Assembly (NCBI GenBank): GCA_002869585.1
Contig: PKUO01000003.1
Location: forward strand, 1-64,000
Direction: 5' to 3'
Length of the DNA stretch: 64,000 bases
From: Sedimenticola sp.
GTDB lineage: Bacteria > Pseudomonadota > Gammaproteobacteria > Chromatiales > Chromatiaceae
The notes under the pieces are model-generated. The model did no database searches. It was not told where the DNA came from and saw only the letters and a program-made list of their open reading frames with translations. How positions within the stretch are numbered: position 1 is the stretch's first letter; each line of letters begins with the position of its first letter. The position numbers were made by a program, and so were the translations under genes. Below are positions 47,991-58,799 of this stretch, piece after piece.

Positions 47991-49220
47991 ATGATCGGAA
48001 TCGCAGTCTCCATCTTCTCATTGCTGCTCAGCACCGCATTTCTCCTACTCGGAATTGGCCTGCAGGGAACACTGCTGGGCCTGAGAGCGGTCCACGAACA
48101 GTTCTCGGTCAGCGTGATCGGCTATATCATGTCTGCCTATTTCATCGGCTTTGCGATCGGCACCTATGTCTGCCCGCCGTTGATCCGCCGCGTCGGCCAT
48201 GTCCGCACCTATGCCGCGATGGCCGCCATCACCTCATCCACGGCCATCGCCTATGTGCTGGTGGTCGATCCCTATGCCTGGGCGCTGTTCCGGGTGATTA
48301 CCGGCATCTGCATGGTCGCTCTCTACATGGTGATCGAGAGCTGGCTGAATGTTTTGGCGCCCAACAACCTGCGCGGACAGTTTTTCAGCGCCTACATGAT
48401 CATCACCTTTATCGCCATGGCGCTCTCCCAGTACCTGTTGCTGGCGGGGGATATCGCCGGCTTCACGCTGTTTGCCATCACTGCCATCACCATTTCGACT
48501 GCGCTGGTTCCCATCGCCCTGACCCGGGTACAGCAACCGCATCTGGTCGAGTCGCCGAAACTGCATCTGATAACCGTCTATCACGAGTCGCCCATGGGGG
48601 TAATCGGTACACTCACCGCCGGAATAGTGATGGGTGCGTTCTGGGGCATGATGCCGGTGTACAGCACCCAGATAGGACTGGATACCGCCGGTGTCGCCCT
48701 GCTGATGAGCTCAACCATCATGGGCGGAGCCATTCTGCAATGGCCAATCGGCAAAATCTCCGACCATTTTGACCGCCGCATCGTGCTCGGTTTTGCCGCA
48801 TTCGCTGCGGCGATTCTGGCGTGCGTTGAATTCTTTTATGTGAAAAGCGCCACATTGTCGCTTTATATCATCTATTTCTGGTATGGCGGTTTTGCATTTT
48901 CCCTCTACAGTCTCAGCGTTGCCCACGTCAACGACCGACTCCAGCCTGAACAGGCGCTGGACGCCTCGCAGAGCCTGTTACAGCTCTATGGCATCGGCGC
49001 CGTGGCAGGCCCCATCATGGCAGGCATCACCATGAACATTCAGGGCACACGTTCATTGCCGTTGTTGTATGCGGTGGTGTTACTGATGTTGGGAGTTTTC
49101 ACTCTGTACCGGATATCTACCAGCAAGGCCGCGCCTCCCGAAGAGCACGAGGATTTCATCTCCATCCAGCGCACCTCTCCGGTAGCCATGGAGATGGACC
49201 CTCGCACGGATGTAGAGTAG
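47991..49220 (+). CDS. MFS transporter, YcaD-like
   Basis: A 409-residue inner-membrane protein with 12 predicted helices. Helices 1-6 include IGYIMSAYFIGFAIGTYVCP and the loop RRVGHVRTYAA; helices 7-12 follow a central loop at about residues 190-205. It resembles the YcaD group of uncharacterised MFS exporters. An 8-bp hairpin (CAGCCTGT/ACAGGCTG, 47953-47971) lies in its leader. No good ribosome-binding site is seen. Substrate unknown. Confidence 0.85.
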   Translation: MIGIAVSIFSLLLSTAFLLLGIGLQGTLLGLRAVHEQFSVSVIGYIMSAYFIGFAIGTYVCPPLIRRVGHVRTYAAMAAITSSTAIAYVLVVDPYAWALFRVITGICMVALYMVIESWLNVLAPNNLRGQFFSAYMIITFIAMALSQYLLLAGDIAGFTLFAITAITISTALVPIALTRVQQPHLVESPKLHLITVYHESPMGVIGTLTAGIVMGAFWGMMPVYSTQIGLDTAGVALLMSSTIMGGAILQWPIGKISDHFDRRIVLGFAAFAAAILACVEFFYVKSATLSLYIIYFWYGGFAFSLYSLSVAHVNDRLQPEQALDASQSLLQLYGIGAVAGPIMAGITMNIQGTRSLPLLYAVVLLMLGVFTLYRISTSKAAPPEEHEDFISIQRTSPVAMEMDPRTDVE

Positions 49221-49249
49221 GGCAGGCATTCAGAGGCCGTCGCCACCCA

Positions 49250-50467
49250 TCACTGGATCTCACGCTGCGCCACCATGGCGCCATCGGTTAGCGCAGATGA
49301 TGGATAGAGAATAACCCGTTCACCAGATTCCAGGCCTTGTTTCACCTGTGCATCGACCCCGTTGTTGCGGCCGATCTCAATCCGGCGGCGCAGGGCTGTA
49401 CCCTCCGCTACCACGAACACGGCCCAGTCCTCGCCATCACGGAACAGCGCACTGGAAGGAACGACCAGCGCATCCTGATCCTCCCAGACGACAATCTGCA
49501 CCTCCACACGAAAACCATGACCAAGCTTCCCCCTGGCCTGGGGCGGGTCAGTGAAGCGAATCACGGTACTGACGCGCTGCTCCTCCACGCCAAGCGCAGA
49601 GACCTTGGTGAACCCCCAGGGATCAACCCGCTCGACGACACCGTTGAGCAACTCCTCGCCGCCCCAGTCGTCGAAAATAACGCGGTTGCCCGGGGCAATC
49701 CGCACCGCATCGGATGACAACAGCTCGACCACCACTTCCAGGTCTTCGTCGACATTGCCGATCTCCATGACCGGCTCACCGGCAGGGAGTGTCGATTCAC
49801 TTTCATGCATGATACGCAGCACGCGACCTGTGGCCGGCGCAAGAATAGTAATCGCCTCCGCCGCACCGCCATTTGCAGGATTGCCGTCAACGCTGATCAG
49901 CCTGGCGCGGGCATTTTCCAGCTCCGCCTTGCGCATGGCGATAGAGGCTTCGGCCGTTTTCAGAGCGGCCGCAGCGGCGCGCTGCTCGCGCACTGCCCGA
50001 TCCAGATCGGCCTCACTGACGGTGTGCGCCAGCGCCAGGCGGCTGGTGCGCTTCAGATCGGCATCCGCCAGATCCTTGTCAGCGACCGCCCGGGCAAGTT
50101 CCGCACGCGCCAGCTGCAACGCCGCCTCGGCGGCAGACACCTCGGCACTGGCCTGGGCGCGGCTGCGCACATCCAGCACCTCGGGGATAACCGGCAGCAT
50201 CTGTGCGATCACGCTCTCCCCGCCAATCACCGGATCACCAGGCTCGACAGCCACCCTGAGCAGTCGACCGGCAACCGGGGTGGAGACCACATAGGTGTTG
50301 TGCACGCGGGTGCGGCCCTCCTCGTTGATGGTGACAACCATCGCCCCGCGCTTGACCTCCCCGCTATCCACCATCAAGGGACCTGGCCAGAAGGCATAGG
50401 TCAGCGCCGCAGCGATAACGACGATAGTGCCCAGGGTGAGGAGTTTGCGGGATATTTTCTTGCTCAC
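49250..50467 (-). CDS. HlyD-family membrane fusion protein
   Basis: A 405-residue periplasmic adaptor with an N-terminal anchor (LTLGTIVVIAAALTYAFW), a lipoyl/barrel-sandwich half (STPVAGRLLRVAVEPGDPV), an Ala-rich coiled-coil hairpin (about 100-195) and a beta-barrel domain. It would link the ABC permease to an outer-membrane channel. It starts with GTG 5 bp after the permease stop and is the last gene of the efflux operon. Confidence 0.88.
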   Translation of the reverse strand: MSKKISRKLLTLGTIVVIAAALTYAFWPGPLMVDSGEVKRGAMVVTINEEGRTRVHNTYVVSTPVAGRLLRVAVEPGDPVIGGESVIAQMLPVIPEVLDVRSRAQASAEVSAAEAALQLARAELARAVADKDLADADLKRTSRLALAHTVSEADLDRAVREQRAAAAALKTAEASIAMRKAELENARARLISVDGNPANGGAAEAITILAPATGRVLRIMHESESTLPAGEPVMEIGNVDEDLEVVVELLSSDAVRIAPGNRVIFDDWGGEELLNGVVERVDPWGFTKVSALGVEEQRVSTVIRFTDPPQARGKLGHGFRVEVQIVVWEDQDALVVPSSALFRDGEDWAVFVVAEGTALRRRIEIGRNNGVDAQVKQGLESGERVILYPSSALTDGAMVAQREIQ

Positions 50468-50472
50468 AATAT

Positions 50473-52836
50473 TTACTCTCTTGTTTTCAGGGCGGAGACA
50501 AGCTCCAGCCTGTACATGTCACGTTTCACCAGCCAGCCTGAGGTGATTGCGGCGATCAGCACCGCTATGGCGGCAATGGCGTAGCTTTCCAATGATACGC
50601 TCGCCGGTATCTGGTAGAGATCGGTGCTGAAACCGATGGCGATAGCGAACGACAGGTAGTAACCAAGCAATGCCCCCATCGGCAGGGCGAAGAGGGTGAC
50701 CACCGCCAGTTCGCCCAGCAGGACGAAGGCTGCCTCACCATTGGTAAAGCCAATCACCCGCAGGCTCGCCAGATCGCGTGCGCGCTCGGCGTAGGCAATA
50801 CGCGCGGCGTTGTAGACGATGCCGAAGGTGATCACTGCGGCGATCGCGGCCATGATGAAACGTGTCGCACCGGCGCCGGTGTCCATCTGTTTCTGTAAAG
50901 CAGCACGCGCATCACTTTTCAGACTGACCCCGGCCACCGCGGGCATATCTTTCAGGATGCGGTAAATTGCGGCGCTTTCGGCGCTGTCGATGCGCAGGTA
51001 GGCCGCGGATACCCGGTTGGGTTCACCCAGTGCGCGATTAAGCGCATCCAGCTGCATAAAGGCTGGTGCGCCCAGCAGTGTGGTGGTCACGCCGACCACC
51101 GGGATCGACAATACCGGACGACGACCCTCGCGCACCTCAACGGTCAGTGTATCGCCCGGCTTTACTCCAAGCTTGTTCGCCAGTGACTGCGCGAGAATAA
51201 TGCCGCCCTCGCGCAGATAGATGCTCTTCAGGTCACTGTCGACTGCACGATTCAGGCGCGGTAATGCCAACAGACCATTGATTGCGCCGCGATGGCTCTT
51301 CAACCCGTGGCGCAGTATCACGGATACCATGCGCACCGGCTCCACCTCGATCACACCTGGAATACTCTGCAACTCATAGACGGTTTTATCCGACATCGCC
51401 TCGTTGAAACTGACGGTGACATCGCTGCGGTCGATCACATTGAAGCTCAGCTCGATCATGCGATCGAAGCCCGACATAATGCCGATCATCGCTACCGACA
51501 ACGCCATCCCCAGGGCGATGCCGATAACCGCGCCCGCCATTCGCCCTGGTTGCCGGGTCAGGCGTCGCAGCACCATGCGGCTGGGCTGATCAAGTACCGT
51601 GTTCAACGCCTGGCCAATGCGTCCGCTGCGACTGTAGTCCGGCGGCACTGGCGGGCTCATGGCGGTGGCCGGGGTGAGCGCAAAGACGCGACGCAGCACC
51701 AGCACACCGCCGACCGAAGCAGAACTGACACTCACCAGGAAACCGGTGACGAAGGAAGCGGGATCCAGCTGGAATACCAGAAAGGGAAATTTGTAGTAGA
51801 GCAGATAGATATCGACCAGTGCGCGACCGCTGACGATTCCCAGCAGACAGCCAGCCGCAGCACCCCCGGCAGCAATAGTAAGGACCAATTTCAAATAATG
51901 TGCGCCCACCTCGACATTGGTGTAGCCGAAGGCCTTGACCAGACCGATCTCCTCCCGTTCGGACTGCACCATGCGCGATATGACGATGTATAGCAGAAAG
52001 GCCGCCACCCCGAGAAAGATCGGCGGCACACTGGCGTTGGTAGCGCGCAGACCGTCAATCTCTTCCGTGATGAAGCTGTTCGAGAACTGATCCTCCAGGC
52101 CATAGGCGCCGAGCGCACCACAGGGGTCAAGAATACGATCAGCCGTGTCCAGCACGGCGGGCAAGCGCGCATTGCGTTCCAGCGACAGCAGCGCCTCATT
52201 GAACGCACCTTCCATATCGTAGGCGGCGGCCAGCGCCGAGCGGCTCATCCATATAACGCCGAAACGCGAATCATCCGAGATCAGTTCACCGGGCGCAGCG
52301 GTATAGAGAAACTCCGGCGATTGCGCCAGACCCACGATACGCAGCTCGCGGCGGGCGCCATTCATGGTGGCGGACAGGGAGTCTCCGGACTGTAGCCCGT
52401 GCGCCTTGGCAAAGCTTTTCAACAGCAGAATTTCGTCTGGATGATCGCTCTCCAGCCGGCGTCCCTCGTTGAGATAGATATCGTTGAGCCGCGGCTTGCC
52501 GAAATCCGGCAGGGAGACCGCCCGCGCCTGCAGCGGCAGATCCAGGCCCGGAATGTCAATCAGGGCACTGCCTGACACCCGACCTTCGGCCGCCGCAACC
52601 CCGGGAATGGCGGCAAGATCGGCGATCCGTTGCGCGGGCGCACGGTTGACCGGGGCGAATACATCGGCCAGACGGTAGCGTTCGTAGTAGGCGCGCCTTG
52701 TTTCGTCCAGTGAAGTCACCAGACCGGACTGCATCACCAGCAGTAACACACCAACCGCGATCACCGCGCCGATAGCGATGGCCTGACCCTTGATGCGCCA
52801 CAGATCGCGCAGCAGCTTGCGGTTCAGCGGAGACAT
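50473..52836 (-). CDS. FtsX-like ABC permease (tandem, DevC/MacB-related)
   Basis: A 787-residue permease with an N-terminal helix (about 18-38), a large periplasmic domain and helical blocks at about 275-385 and 655-775. Two FtsX cores are present, so this is the double-length form. It would pair with the ABC ATPase 7 bp upstream and the HlyD adaptor 5 bp downstream to export a hydrophobic or lipid-like substrate. Substrate is unknown. Confidence 0.88.
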   Translation of the reverse strand: MSPLNRKLLRDLWRIKGQAIAIGAVIAVGVLLLVMQSGLVTSLDETRRAYYERYRLADVFAPVNRAPAQRIADLAAIPGVAAAEGRVSGSALIDIPGLDLPLQARAVSLPDFGKPRLNDIYLNEGRRLESDHPDEILLLKSFAKAHGLQSGDSLSATMNGARRELRIVGLAQSPEFLYTAAPGELISDDSRFGVIWMSRSALAAAYDMEGAFNEALLSLERNARLPAVLDTADRILDPCGALGAYGLEDQFSNSFITEEIDGLRATNASVPPIFLGVAAFLLYIVISRMVQSEREEIGLVKAFGYTNVEVGAHYLKLVLTIAAGGAAAGCLLGIVSGRALVDIYLLYYKFPFLVFQLDPASFVTGFLVSVSSASVGGVLVLRRVFALTPATAMSPPVPPDYSRSGRIGQALNTVLDQPSRMVLRRLTRQPGRMAGAVIGIALGMALSVAMIGIMSGFDRMIELSFNVIDRSDVTVSFNEAMSDKTVYELQSIPGVIEVEPVRMVSVILRHGLKSHRGAINGLLALPRLNRAVDSDLKSIYLREGGIILAQSLANKLGVKPGDTLTVEVREGRRPVLSIPVVGVTTTLLGAPAFMQLDALNRALGEPNRVSAAYLRIDSAESAAIYRILKDMPAVAGVSLKSDARAALQKQMDTGAGATRFIMAAIAAVITFGIVYNAARIAYAERARDLASLRVIGFTNGEAAFVLLGELAVVTLFALPMGALLGYYLSFAIAIGFSTDLYQIPASVSLESYAIAAIAVLIAAITSGWLVKRDMYRLELVSALKTRE

Positions 52837-52843
52837 GCGTCGC

Positions 52844-53614
52844 TCACCATTCGATATCCTCGGGATTCAGCCGGGTGTCGTTTTCCACCACCTCGCGGAT
52901 TGCCCCGTCAGCGAAGTGGATCACACGATGCGCCATCGCGGCTGTCGCCGCCGCGTGGGTGACGATCAACACCGTCGCGCCGAGTTGTTCGTTCACATCC
53001 TTCAGCACCTTCAGCACCGCCCGACCGGTGGTGCTGTCGAGCGCACCGGTGGGCTCATCGCAGAACAGCACCGTGGGCTGCTTGGCCACGGCGCGGGCAA
53101 TGGCCACCCGTTGTTGTTCACCGCCTGAGAGCTGGCTGGGAAAATGATCGGCGCGCTTGCCCAGTCCAACCAGACCAAGTGCCTCCTCCGGGGTCATTGG
53201 GTCAGTGGCAATCTCGGTCACCAGCTCGACGTTTTCCCGCGCGGTCAGGCTCGGCATCAGGTTGTAGAACTGGAAGACAAAACCAACATGGTCGCGCCGA
53301 TAGCGGGTCAGTTGCGCATCACTCATGGCGCTCAGTTCCTGATCCTGGAAAAAGACCGTTCCTGCCGTGCCGCGATCCAGCCCGCCGATAATATTCAGTA
53401 ATGTCGACTTGCCACTGCCGGAAGGACCTAACAGCACTACCATTTCACCCGATGGAATCTTCAGATCGACGCCGCGCAGCGCATGCACCGCCGCCTGCCC
53501 CTCGCCATAGACCTTGGTGAGGCCGTTGGTGGTGTAGGTATACGGATGCTGGCCAGACCCCGCACGTTGAACGGCGTTTACCTGCCCCCGGGCATTTGTG
53601 ACGTTACTGTTCAT
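52844..53614 (-). CDS. ABC transporter ATP-binding protein (LolD/MacB type)
   Basis: A 256-residue ATPase with Walker [13 protein letters not shown]-loop [10 protein letters not shown], signature [10 protein letters not shown], Walker [13 protein letters not shown] and H-loop VTHAA, in which the usual histidine motif is kept. The LolD/MacB subfamily drives FtsX-like permeases. Its ATG overlaps the TGA of the RND pump gene (ATGA), so the two systems are translationally linked. Confidence 0.92.
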   Translation of the reverse strand: MNSNVTNARGQVNAVQRAGSGQHPYTYTTNGLTKVYGEGQAAVHALRGVDLKIPSGEMVVLLGPSGSGKSTLLNIIGGLDRGTAGTVFFQDQELSAMSDAQLTRYRRDHVGFVFQFYNLMPSLTARENVELVTEIATDPMTPEEALGLVGLGKRADHFPSQLSGGEQQRVAIARAVAKQPTVLFCDEPTGALDSTTGRAVLKVLKDVNEQLGATVLIVTHAAATAAMAHRVIHFADGAIREVVENDTRLNPEDIEW

Positions 53615-56600
53615 TGTGCGGATTCAGTATATTGCTTTTCATTGTCAGCTGCTTCAGCCGGAGCCGGGTGTCCATGAGCCACCAACCGCCCTCGTCGCCA
53701 GGAGGAGATATTCTCACCCAGCATCAACAGGGCCGGCGTCAACACCAGGGTCAGCAGGGTGGCAAAGGTGAGTCCACCGGCGATAGCACTGGAAAGCTGC
53801 GTCCACCATTGCGAGGAGGGTGCCCCGATGGCTATATCCTGATGGATGAGATCGATATTGACTGCGAACACCATCGGCAGCAGACCAAGCACCGTGGTAA
53901 TGGAGGTCAACAGCACCGGACGCATACGTTGCGCGGCGGTGCGCAGAATGGCATCCATCGGTTCCAGACCTTGTTTTTTCAGGTCGTTGAAGGTGTCGAT
54001 CAAGACAATATTGTTGTTGACCACAATACCCGCCAGCGCAATGACCCCGATACCACCCATGACAATACCAAAAGGCTGCCCGGTCACCAGTAAACCCAGC
54101 AGCACACCCGCCGTCGAAAAGACGATGGCGCTGAGCACCAGTCCCGCCTGGTAAAAGCTGTTGAACTGCGTGAGTAGAATCGCCATCATCAGAAATATCG
54201 CCGTGATAAAGGCGTTGACCAGGAACTCCACCGCCTCGCGTTGATCCTCATCCTGTCCCTTGAAGCTGACAGTCACTGCGGGATCTATTCCTGCTTCCGG
54301 CAGGGCTGCCTTGATTTTGCGGACCTGCTCATCCACCAGCAGCCCTTCCGCAACATCGGCCTTGACCGTCATCACGCGGCGCGCATCAGTCCGGTTCAGG
54401 GTGCCGGTATTCTGCGCGGGCTCCAGGGCGATGAAGTTGCTGATTGGAATCTGTCCCTGGACGGTTGGCACACGGAGCAGGTTCAGGCGTTCCAAGTTGC
54501 GTTCATCGGCGGGGAAACGGAGCCGGATATCCAGTTCCTCATCGGCATCGTCCGGGCGGTATTCTGCAAGCTTGACTCCACTGGTGATCATCTTCACGGC
54601 GTCACCCAGCAGCGCGATATCCGCACCATAGCGCGCCGCCTGTTCCCGATCGACATTCAGCCGCCACTCGATACCCGGTAGCGGACGGCTGTCTTCGACA
54701 TCAACAAAACCACCCATTTCAACCAGCAGTCCACGCATGCGTTCAACTGCCGTATTGAGTTTTTCGGGTTCACGCGCGCTAAGCTCGATCTGAATCGGTT
54801 TACCGGCGGAAGGACCCGACTCCTGCTCGCGAATCTGGATCAGGATACCGGCGATATCCGCGGTCTTCTGACGCAGTTCGGGCAGTATCTCGGCCGCCGG
54901 TCGGCGCTCGCGCCAGTGGGTGAACTCCAATTGAATAACCCCGATCACATCTTCAGGAATATCTCCCTGCCACTGACCACCTCCGCCTATAGTGCGCGCA
55001 TAGACTGTCTTCAGCTCGGACACATCCAGTAACCGCTGCTCGACCCTGCGCACCAATGCATCACGCTCCTGCACGGAAAGATCTCCTCGCGCCTGTACCT
55101 GCACCTGGGCGAAATCGGGCTCCACGGCGGGGAAAAACTCAACCCCACGGCCAAACCCGATATAGGCCGCATAGGCGCCGACCATGCAGAACACGGCAAC
55201 TCCAAAGGTCTTGGCGGGATGGCGTAACAGCAAACCCAACCCCCGCAGATAGGAACCGGAGAATCCACGGATATGCGCCAGATCACCACTCTCGGCCGCT
55301 GCAATGGCCGCAAGATTACTGGAGTCGGAGCTCTTCCCACCCCCTAATACGCCACCCAGCACCGGGATAAACACCAGCGCCATTGTCAGCGATGCGATCA
55401 GCGTCACCAGTACAGTGATCGGCAGGTACTTCATGAATTCGCCCACCACACCGGGCCAGAAGATGAGCGGTACAAATACCGCCAGCGTGGTTGCTGTGGA
55501 GGCGATGATCGGCCAGGACATGCGCAGAGCGGCCTGTGCATAGGCCTGTTTGCGTTCGATCCCTTCGGCCATTTTTCGATCGGCCAGTTCGGTGGTGACG
55601 ATGGCCCCATCCACCAACATGCCAACCACCAGAATCAGGCTGAACAGCACCACCATGTTGAGCGTGTAGCCCATGCCGTTGAGCACCAGTATGCCCGCCA
55701 GAAACGAACCTGGAATAGCGAGCCCGACAAGTATCGCCGGGCGTGTACCCAGCGCCGCGATAATCACGATCATCACCAGCACTATGGCCGACAGCACGTT
55801 ATTCTGCAGATCGCCGAGCATGTCGCGAATCTGCTTGGATTTGTCCTGTAGATAACTGACCGCAACGCCTTGTGGCCAGACGGATTGTTCAGACTCGATG
55901 ATTTCCCGAACCGTTTCAATCGTCTCGATGATATTGGCGCCACTGCGCTTGGAGATCTCCAGCACCACGGCCGGATCGCCGCCCACACGGGCATAGCCTT
56001 CCGCATCCTTAAAGGTGCGCTTAACCGTTGCTACATCCTTGAAGGTGACAACGGTGCTGCCAACCACCTTGACCGGCAGATTGAGCACATCTTCGATGTT
56101 TTCGATCACGCCGGGGACTTTCAACACCATCCGTCCCGCGCCGGTTTCCAGTGCCCCCGCGGCAACCAGGCGGTTATTACGCTGCACCAGATTGTAAATA
56201 TCGCTGTATGAGATATTGTAGGTCTCCATTACCGATGGGTCGGCCGTTACCTCCATGACCTCCTGGCGATCGCCCCCTATATCCACTTCAAGCACACCCG
56301 GCAGGGCCTCGATCTTGTCCTGCAGATCCCGCGCGATGTTTATCAGGGTACGCTCAGGGGCCGTACCGGAGAGCACCACCGTGATCACCGGGAACAGGGC
56401 CACGTTGATTTCCGTCACGCGCGGCTCATCGCTGTCCGGCGGCAACTGGGCCTTGGCGATATCCACTTTCTCGCGCACATCCTGAATCGCCTGATCGGCA
56501 TCGAAACCGGCGTCGAACTCGAGTATCACCGATGCAAAGCCCTCGGCGGCAGTGGAGCGCATCTCCTTGATCCCCTCGATCGACTGAAGCTCCTTTTCCA

Positions 56601-56802
56601 TCGGTCTGATCAACAACCGCTCGGCATCGCCGGGAGAGATACCGTCATGGGTTATGGTGACATAGATGGTTGGAATCGGTACATCGGGCTCGGATTCCTT
56701 GGGAATGTTCAGATAGGCACTGCCACCCATCAGGATGATCATGATGAAAGTCAGCACAACAGTGCGGCCGCGGCTGAACGCGGCATCGATGATCGACTTC
56801 AT
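53611..56802 (-). CDS. RND efflux pump inner-membrane transporter
   Basis: A 1063-residue AcrB-superfamily proton antiporter with 12 helices and two large periplasmic loops. Helix 4 region reads [18 protein letters not shown], including the proton-relay Asp, and the second half has [17 protein letters not shown]. It falls with the HAE1/HME-like group of multidrug or hydrophobic-compound pumps; substrate is not certain. It overlaps the adaptor upstream and the ABC ATPase downstream by 4 bp each. Confidence 0.93.
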   Translation of the reverse strand: MKSIIDAAFSRGRTVVLTFIMIILMGGSAYLNIPKESEPDVPIPTIYVTITHDGISPGDAERLLIRPMEKELQSIEGIKEMRSTAAEGFASVILEFDAGFDADQAIQDVREKVDIAKAQLPPDSDEPRVTEINVALFPVITVVLSGTAPERTLINIARDLQDKIEALPGVLEVDIGGDRQEVMEVTADPSVMETYNISYSDIYNLVQRNNRLVAAGALETGAGRMVLKVPGVIENIEDVLNLPVKVVGSTVVTFKDVATVKRTFKDAEGYARVGGDPAVVLEISKRSGANIIETIETVREIIESEQSVWPQGVAVSYLQDKSKQIRDMLGDLQNNVLSAIVLVMIVIIAALGTRPAILVGLAIPGSFLAGILVLNGMGYTLNMVVLFSLILVVGMLVDGAIVTTELADRKMAEGIERKQAYAQAALRMSWPIIASTATTLAVFVPLIFWPGVVGEFMKYLPITVLVTLIASLTMALVFIPVLGGVLGGGKSSDSSNLAAIAAAESGDLAHIRGFSGSYLRGLGLLLRHPAKTFGVAVFCMVGAYAAYIGFGRGVEFFPAVEPDFAQVQVQARGDLSVQERDALVRRVEQRLLDVSELKTVYARTIGGGGQWQGDIPEDVIGVIQLEFTHWRERRPAAEILPELRQKTADIAGILIQIREQESGPSAGKPIQIELSAREPEKLNTAVERMRGLLVEMGGFVDVEDSRPLPGIEWRLNVDREQAARYGADIALLGDAVKMITSGVKLAEYRPDDADEELDIRLRFPADERNLERLNLLRVPTVQGQIPISNFIALEPAQNTGTLNRTDARRVMTVKADVAEGLLVDEQVRKIKAALPEAGIDPAVTVSFKGQDEDQREAVEFLVNAFITAIFLMMAILLTQFNSFYQAGLVLSAIVFSTAGVLLGLLVTGQPFGIVMGGIGVIALAGIVVNNNIVLIDTFNDLKKQGLEPMDAILRTAAQRMRPVLLTSITTVLGLLPMVFAVNIDLIHQDIAIGAPSSQWWTQLSSAIAGGLTFATLLTLVLTPALLMLGENISSWRRGRLVAHGHPAPAEAADNEKQYTESAQ

Positions 56803-57947
56803 GGGAGCCTCTCAGTCAGATTTGCTCCTGCTTCCGATAACGTGACATCCTGTTGGAAAACCACTGACATCGTGCTCTCATCACCACCGGGGATGGCCTT
56901 GACAATCTCTCCCTCCCGGACGAAACCCTGGCCAACGGTAATGATTCGCGTAATATCGGGAAGTCCTGTGACCCACACACCACCGGTTTCCGCCTGTATG
57001 ATGCTGACCGGATAGAACTCCACCACATCATCAGAATTGACCGTCTTCACACCGACCTCACCGGCCTCGTTCAGGCTCAGCAAAGCAGGAGATATGAAAT
57101 GCGCCGTGATCGTACCCGTGGGCACGCGCGCCTCGGCACTGATGCCGGAGGGAATCTGATTATTGGGATTAGGCACCTCTATTTCGACGCGGAAGGTGCG
57201 TGTCGCCTGATCCGCCCGTGATGCAATCAGGTTGATTTCACCACGACCCTGCTGACCCGTTGCGAAGGAGATTTCCGCGCTGCTTCCCAGCATGATCTTG
57301 CTGATATCCTGTTGCGGAATCTGCACCGTCACCACCAACGGATCGTTGTCGACTATGGTGGCTATTTCACCTTTAACAGCGACATAGTCGCCAATCTCGA
57401 CATGGCGCATCTCCAGGATGCCTTCAAAGGGGGCGTAAACTCTGGTGTTACTGATGTCTAACTGGATCTCGGCCAGTTCGGCCTCGGCCGCACGCAACGA
57501 AGAAAACGTCTCATCAATCATTTGTTGGGCCTGGTAGCCCTTATCACCGAGTTGCTTTGCTCTCTCATGCCCCCTGCGCCGCTCCTGCAGCAGGGCTTCA
57601 GCCTTCTTCAGGCGCACCTGCTTATCGTTCATTTCCAGTTCTACCAGGATATCTTTTGCAAATACCGGCTTACCTTCAATTGCGACCACTTTTGCAATCT
57701 GTCCGTCTGTCTCTGCACGCACCGTGACTTCACGATTTGGCTCGACCTGTCCCTGGGCGAGGATATGGCGCATAACATCACGCGCCAGATGCGTGCGTAT
57801 TTCCACGGCCATTAGCGCAGGAGTATCTCCTGCCGGTGGAGTATTACTCACAACACCATCATCGGAGGAGGTTTTGAATTGACCCGCCAACATCCATCCA
57901 GCAATGGCCAGTGTCAAAGTGAATGCGATCAGATAGGATTTTTTCAT
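56799..57947 (-). CDS. RND efflux periplasmic adaptor subunit
   Basis: A 382-residue membrane fusion protein with an N-terminal anchor (MKKSYLIAFTLTLAIAGWMLAG), lipoyl half-motifs (VRAETDGQIAKVVAIEGKPV and VYAPFEGILEMRHVEIGDYV) around a coiled-coil hairpin, and a beta-barrel. It joins the RND pump to an outer-membrane channel; no TolC homologue is in the window. It lies 52 bp after the GbsR-type regulator. Confidence 0.9.
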   Translation of the reverse strand: MKKSYLIAFTLTLAIAGWMLAGQFKTSSDDGVVSNTPPAGDTPALMAVEIRTHLARDVMRHILAQGQVEPNREVTVRAETDGQIAKVVAIEGKPVFAKDILVELEMNDKQVRLKKAEALLQERRRGHERAKQLGDKGYQAQQMIDETFSSLRAAEAELAEIQLDISNTRVYAPFEGILEMRHVEIGDYVAVKGEIATIVDNDPLVVTVQIPQQDISKIMLGSSAEISFATGQQGRGEINLIASRADQATRTFRVEIEVPNPNNQIPSGISAEARVPTGTITAHFISPALLSLNEAGEVGVKTVNSDDVVEFYPVSIIQAETGGVWVTGLPDITRIITVGQGFVREGEIVKAIPGGDESTMSVVFQQDVTLSEAGANLTERLP

Positions 57948-57999
57948 TGGTCTCGATTGCTGAAAAGCGTTCTGAACAGAAGGCCGAAACGACCTGTCT

Positions 58000-58467
58000 T
58001 TATTTGAATTTAGCGGGCTTGCCCGAGCTGACCATCATCTCGGTACTATCGACCAGGCGACTGTAAAAATCGCCCAGTTCAGCAAGGCGCGTCTGGGCAT
58101 CTGACCAGTCTTCCGGCAGCTTGCGCTGTGCGTCTGCAACGACCTGTCTTGCCTTATTCAGGCGACTTTGCAGGCCGCGCACCAGTTCCATGTAAGGATG
58201 CGGTCGCATCTGAAAATAGTCCTGGCGCTCGCCTGGACGGGTTATGCGCTCAATTACTCCGAGACTTTCCAGGAGACGGGTGTTGGAACTGATGCTGCCC
58301 CGACTTACCTTGAGGTGTTCCGCCAATTCAGAAAAACTGTAGGGACCACCGTGTATCACCAGAAAACCCATAATCCGTCCGGCAATCCGCGGCAATCCAT
58401 CGGCCTGAGCCACCAGGCCGAGACGCTCTACAAACTCTTCAACTGCATGTTCTGTATTCTGTTTCAT
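58000..58467 (-). CDS. GbsR/MarR-family transcriptional regulator
   Basis: A 155-residue winged-helix regulator. The DNA-binding region reads PYSFSELAEHLKVSRGSISSNTRLLESLGVIERI (about 43-76), typical of the GbsR group. It is the first gene of the efflux operon and lies 16 bp from a perfect 40-bp palindrome, so it likely controls itself and the pumps. There is no clear Shine-Dalgarno; the promoter proposed inside the palindrome would give a nearly leaderless mRNA. Confidence 0.88.
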   Translation of the reverse strand: MKQNTEHAVEEFVERLGLVAQADGLPRIAGRIMGFLVIHGGPYSFSELAEHLKVSRGSISSNTRLLESLGVIERITRPGERQDYFQMRPHPYMELVRGLQSRLNKARQVVADAQRKLPEDWSDAQTRLAELGDFYSRLVDSTEMMVSSGKPAKFK

Positions 58468-58474
58468 AAGGCCA

Positions 58475-58503
58475 AATCTAGTCTATTTAATATGTTCAGT
58501 CAA
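58475..58503 (-). promoter_or_regulatory. Candidate promoter of the GbsR-efflux operon
   Basis: On the minus strand TTGACT (58503-58498) and TAGATT (58480-58475) are separated by 17 bp. The -35 element is at the centre of the 40-bp palindrome, so a bound regulator would block it. Confidence 0.45.
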
Positions 58504-58522
58504 GACTGAACATATTAAATAG
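58483..58522. promoter_or_regulatory. Perfect 40-bp palindrome, probable operator
   Basis: Two exactly complementary 19-bp arms (CTATTTAATATGTTCAGTC and its reverse complement) flank AA. It lies 16 bp upstream of the GbsR-type regulator gene. Length and perfection suggest a binding site for a dimer or pair of dimers. Confidence 0.8.
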
Positions 58523-58799
58523 TAAAAACACCGCATGGTGAACAACAAAAAATAAAGGGGAAAATTACTAAATTAATACAGTGAGCCTATGTTGGAGTCC
58601 TACCATAAGAAACTTGCCCTGTGCGGCACCAGAATGGGTAGAGCGCATGTCGCTCCAGGCTTCTTGGATGGCAATACGCTCAGCCTGGGTTAAACTTACA
58701 CTATCAATCACTTAGGCACACTAAAGGCCAGAGATGTTACCCGTCCGGGGCTATTGGTTGACGGTGTATCTCAAACGCCAGTAACAGAGGCATTTATTC
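58523..58799. other. Gap between efflux operon promoter and TfoX-like gene
   Basis: No convincing gene. A minus-strand 47-codon frame from GTG at 58711 (SLTQAERIAIQEAW) and plus-strand protein-like stretches (GTLKARDVTRPGLLVDGV) broken by a stop may be remnants of decayed genes. No terminator or repeat was seen. Confidence 0.35.
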
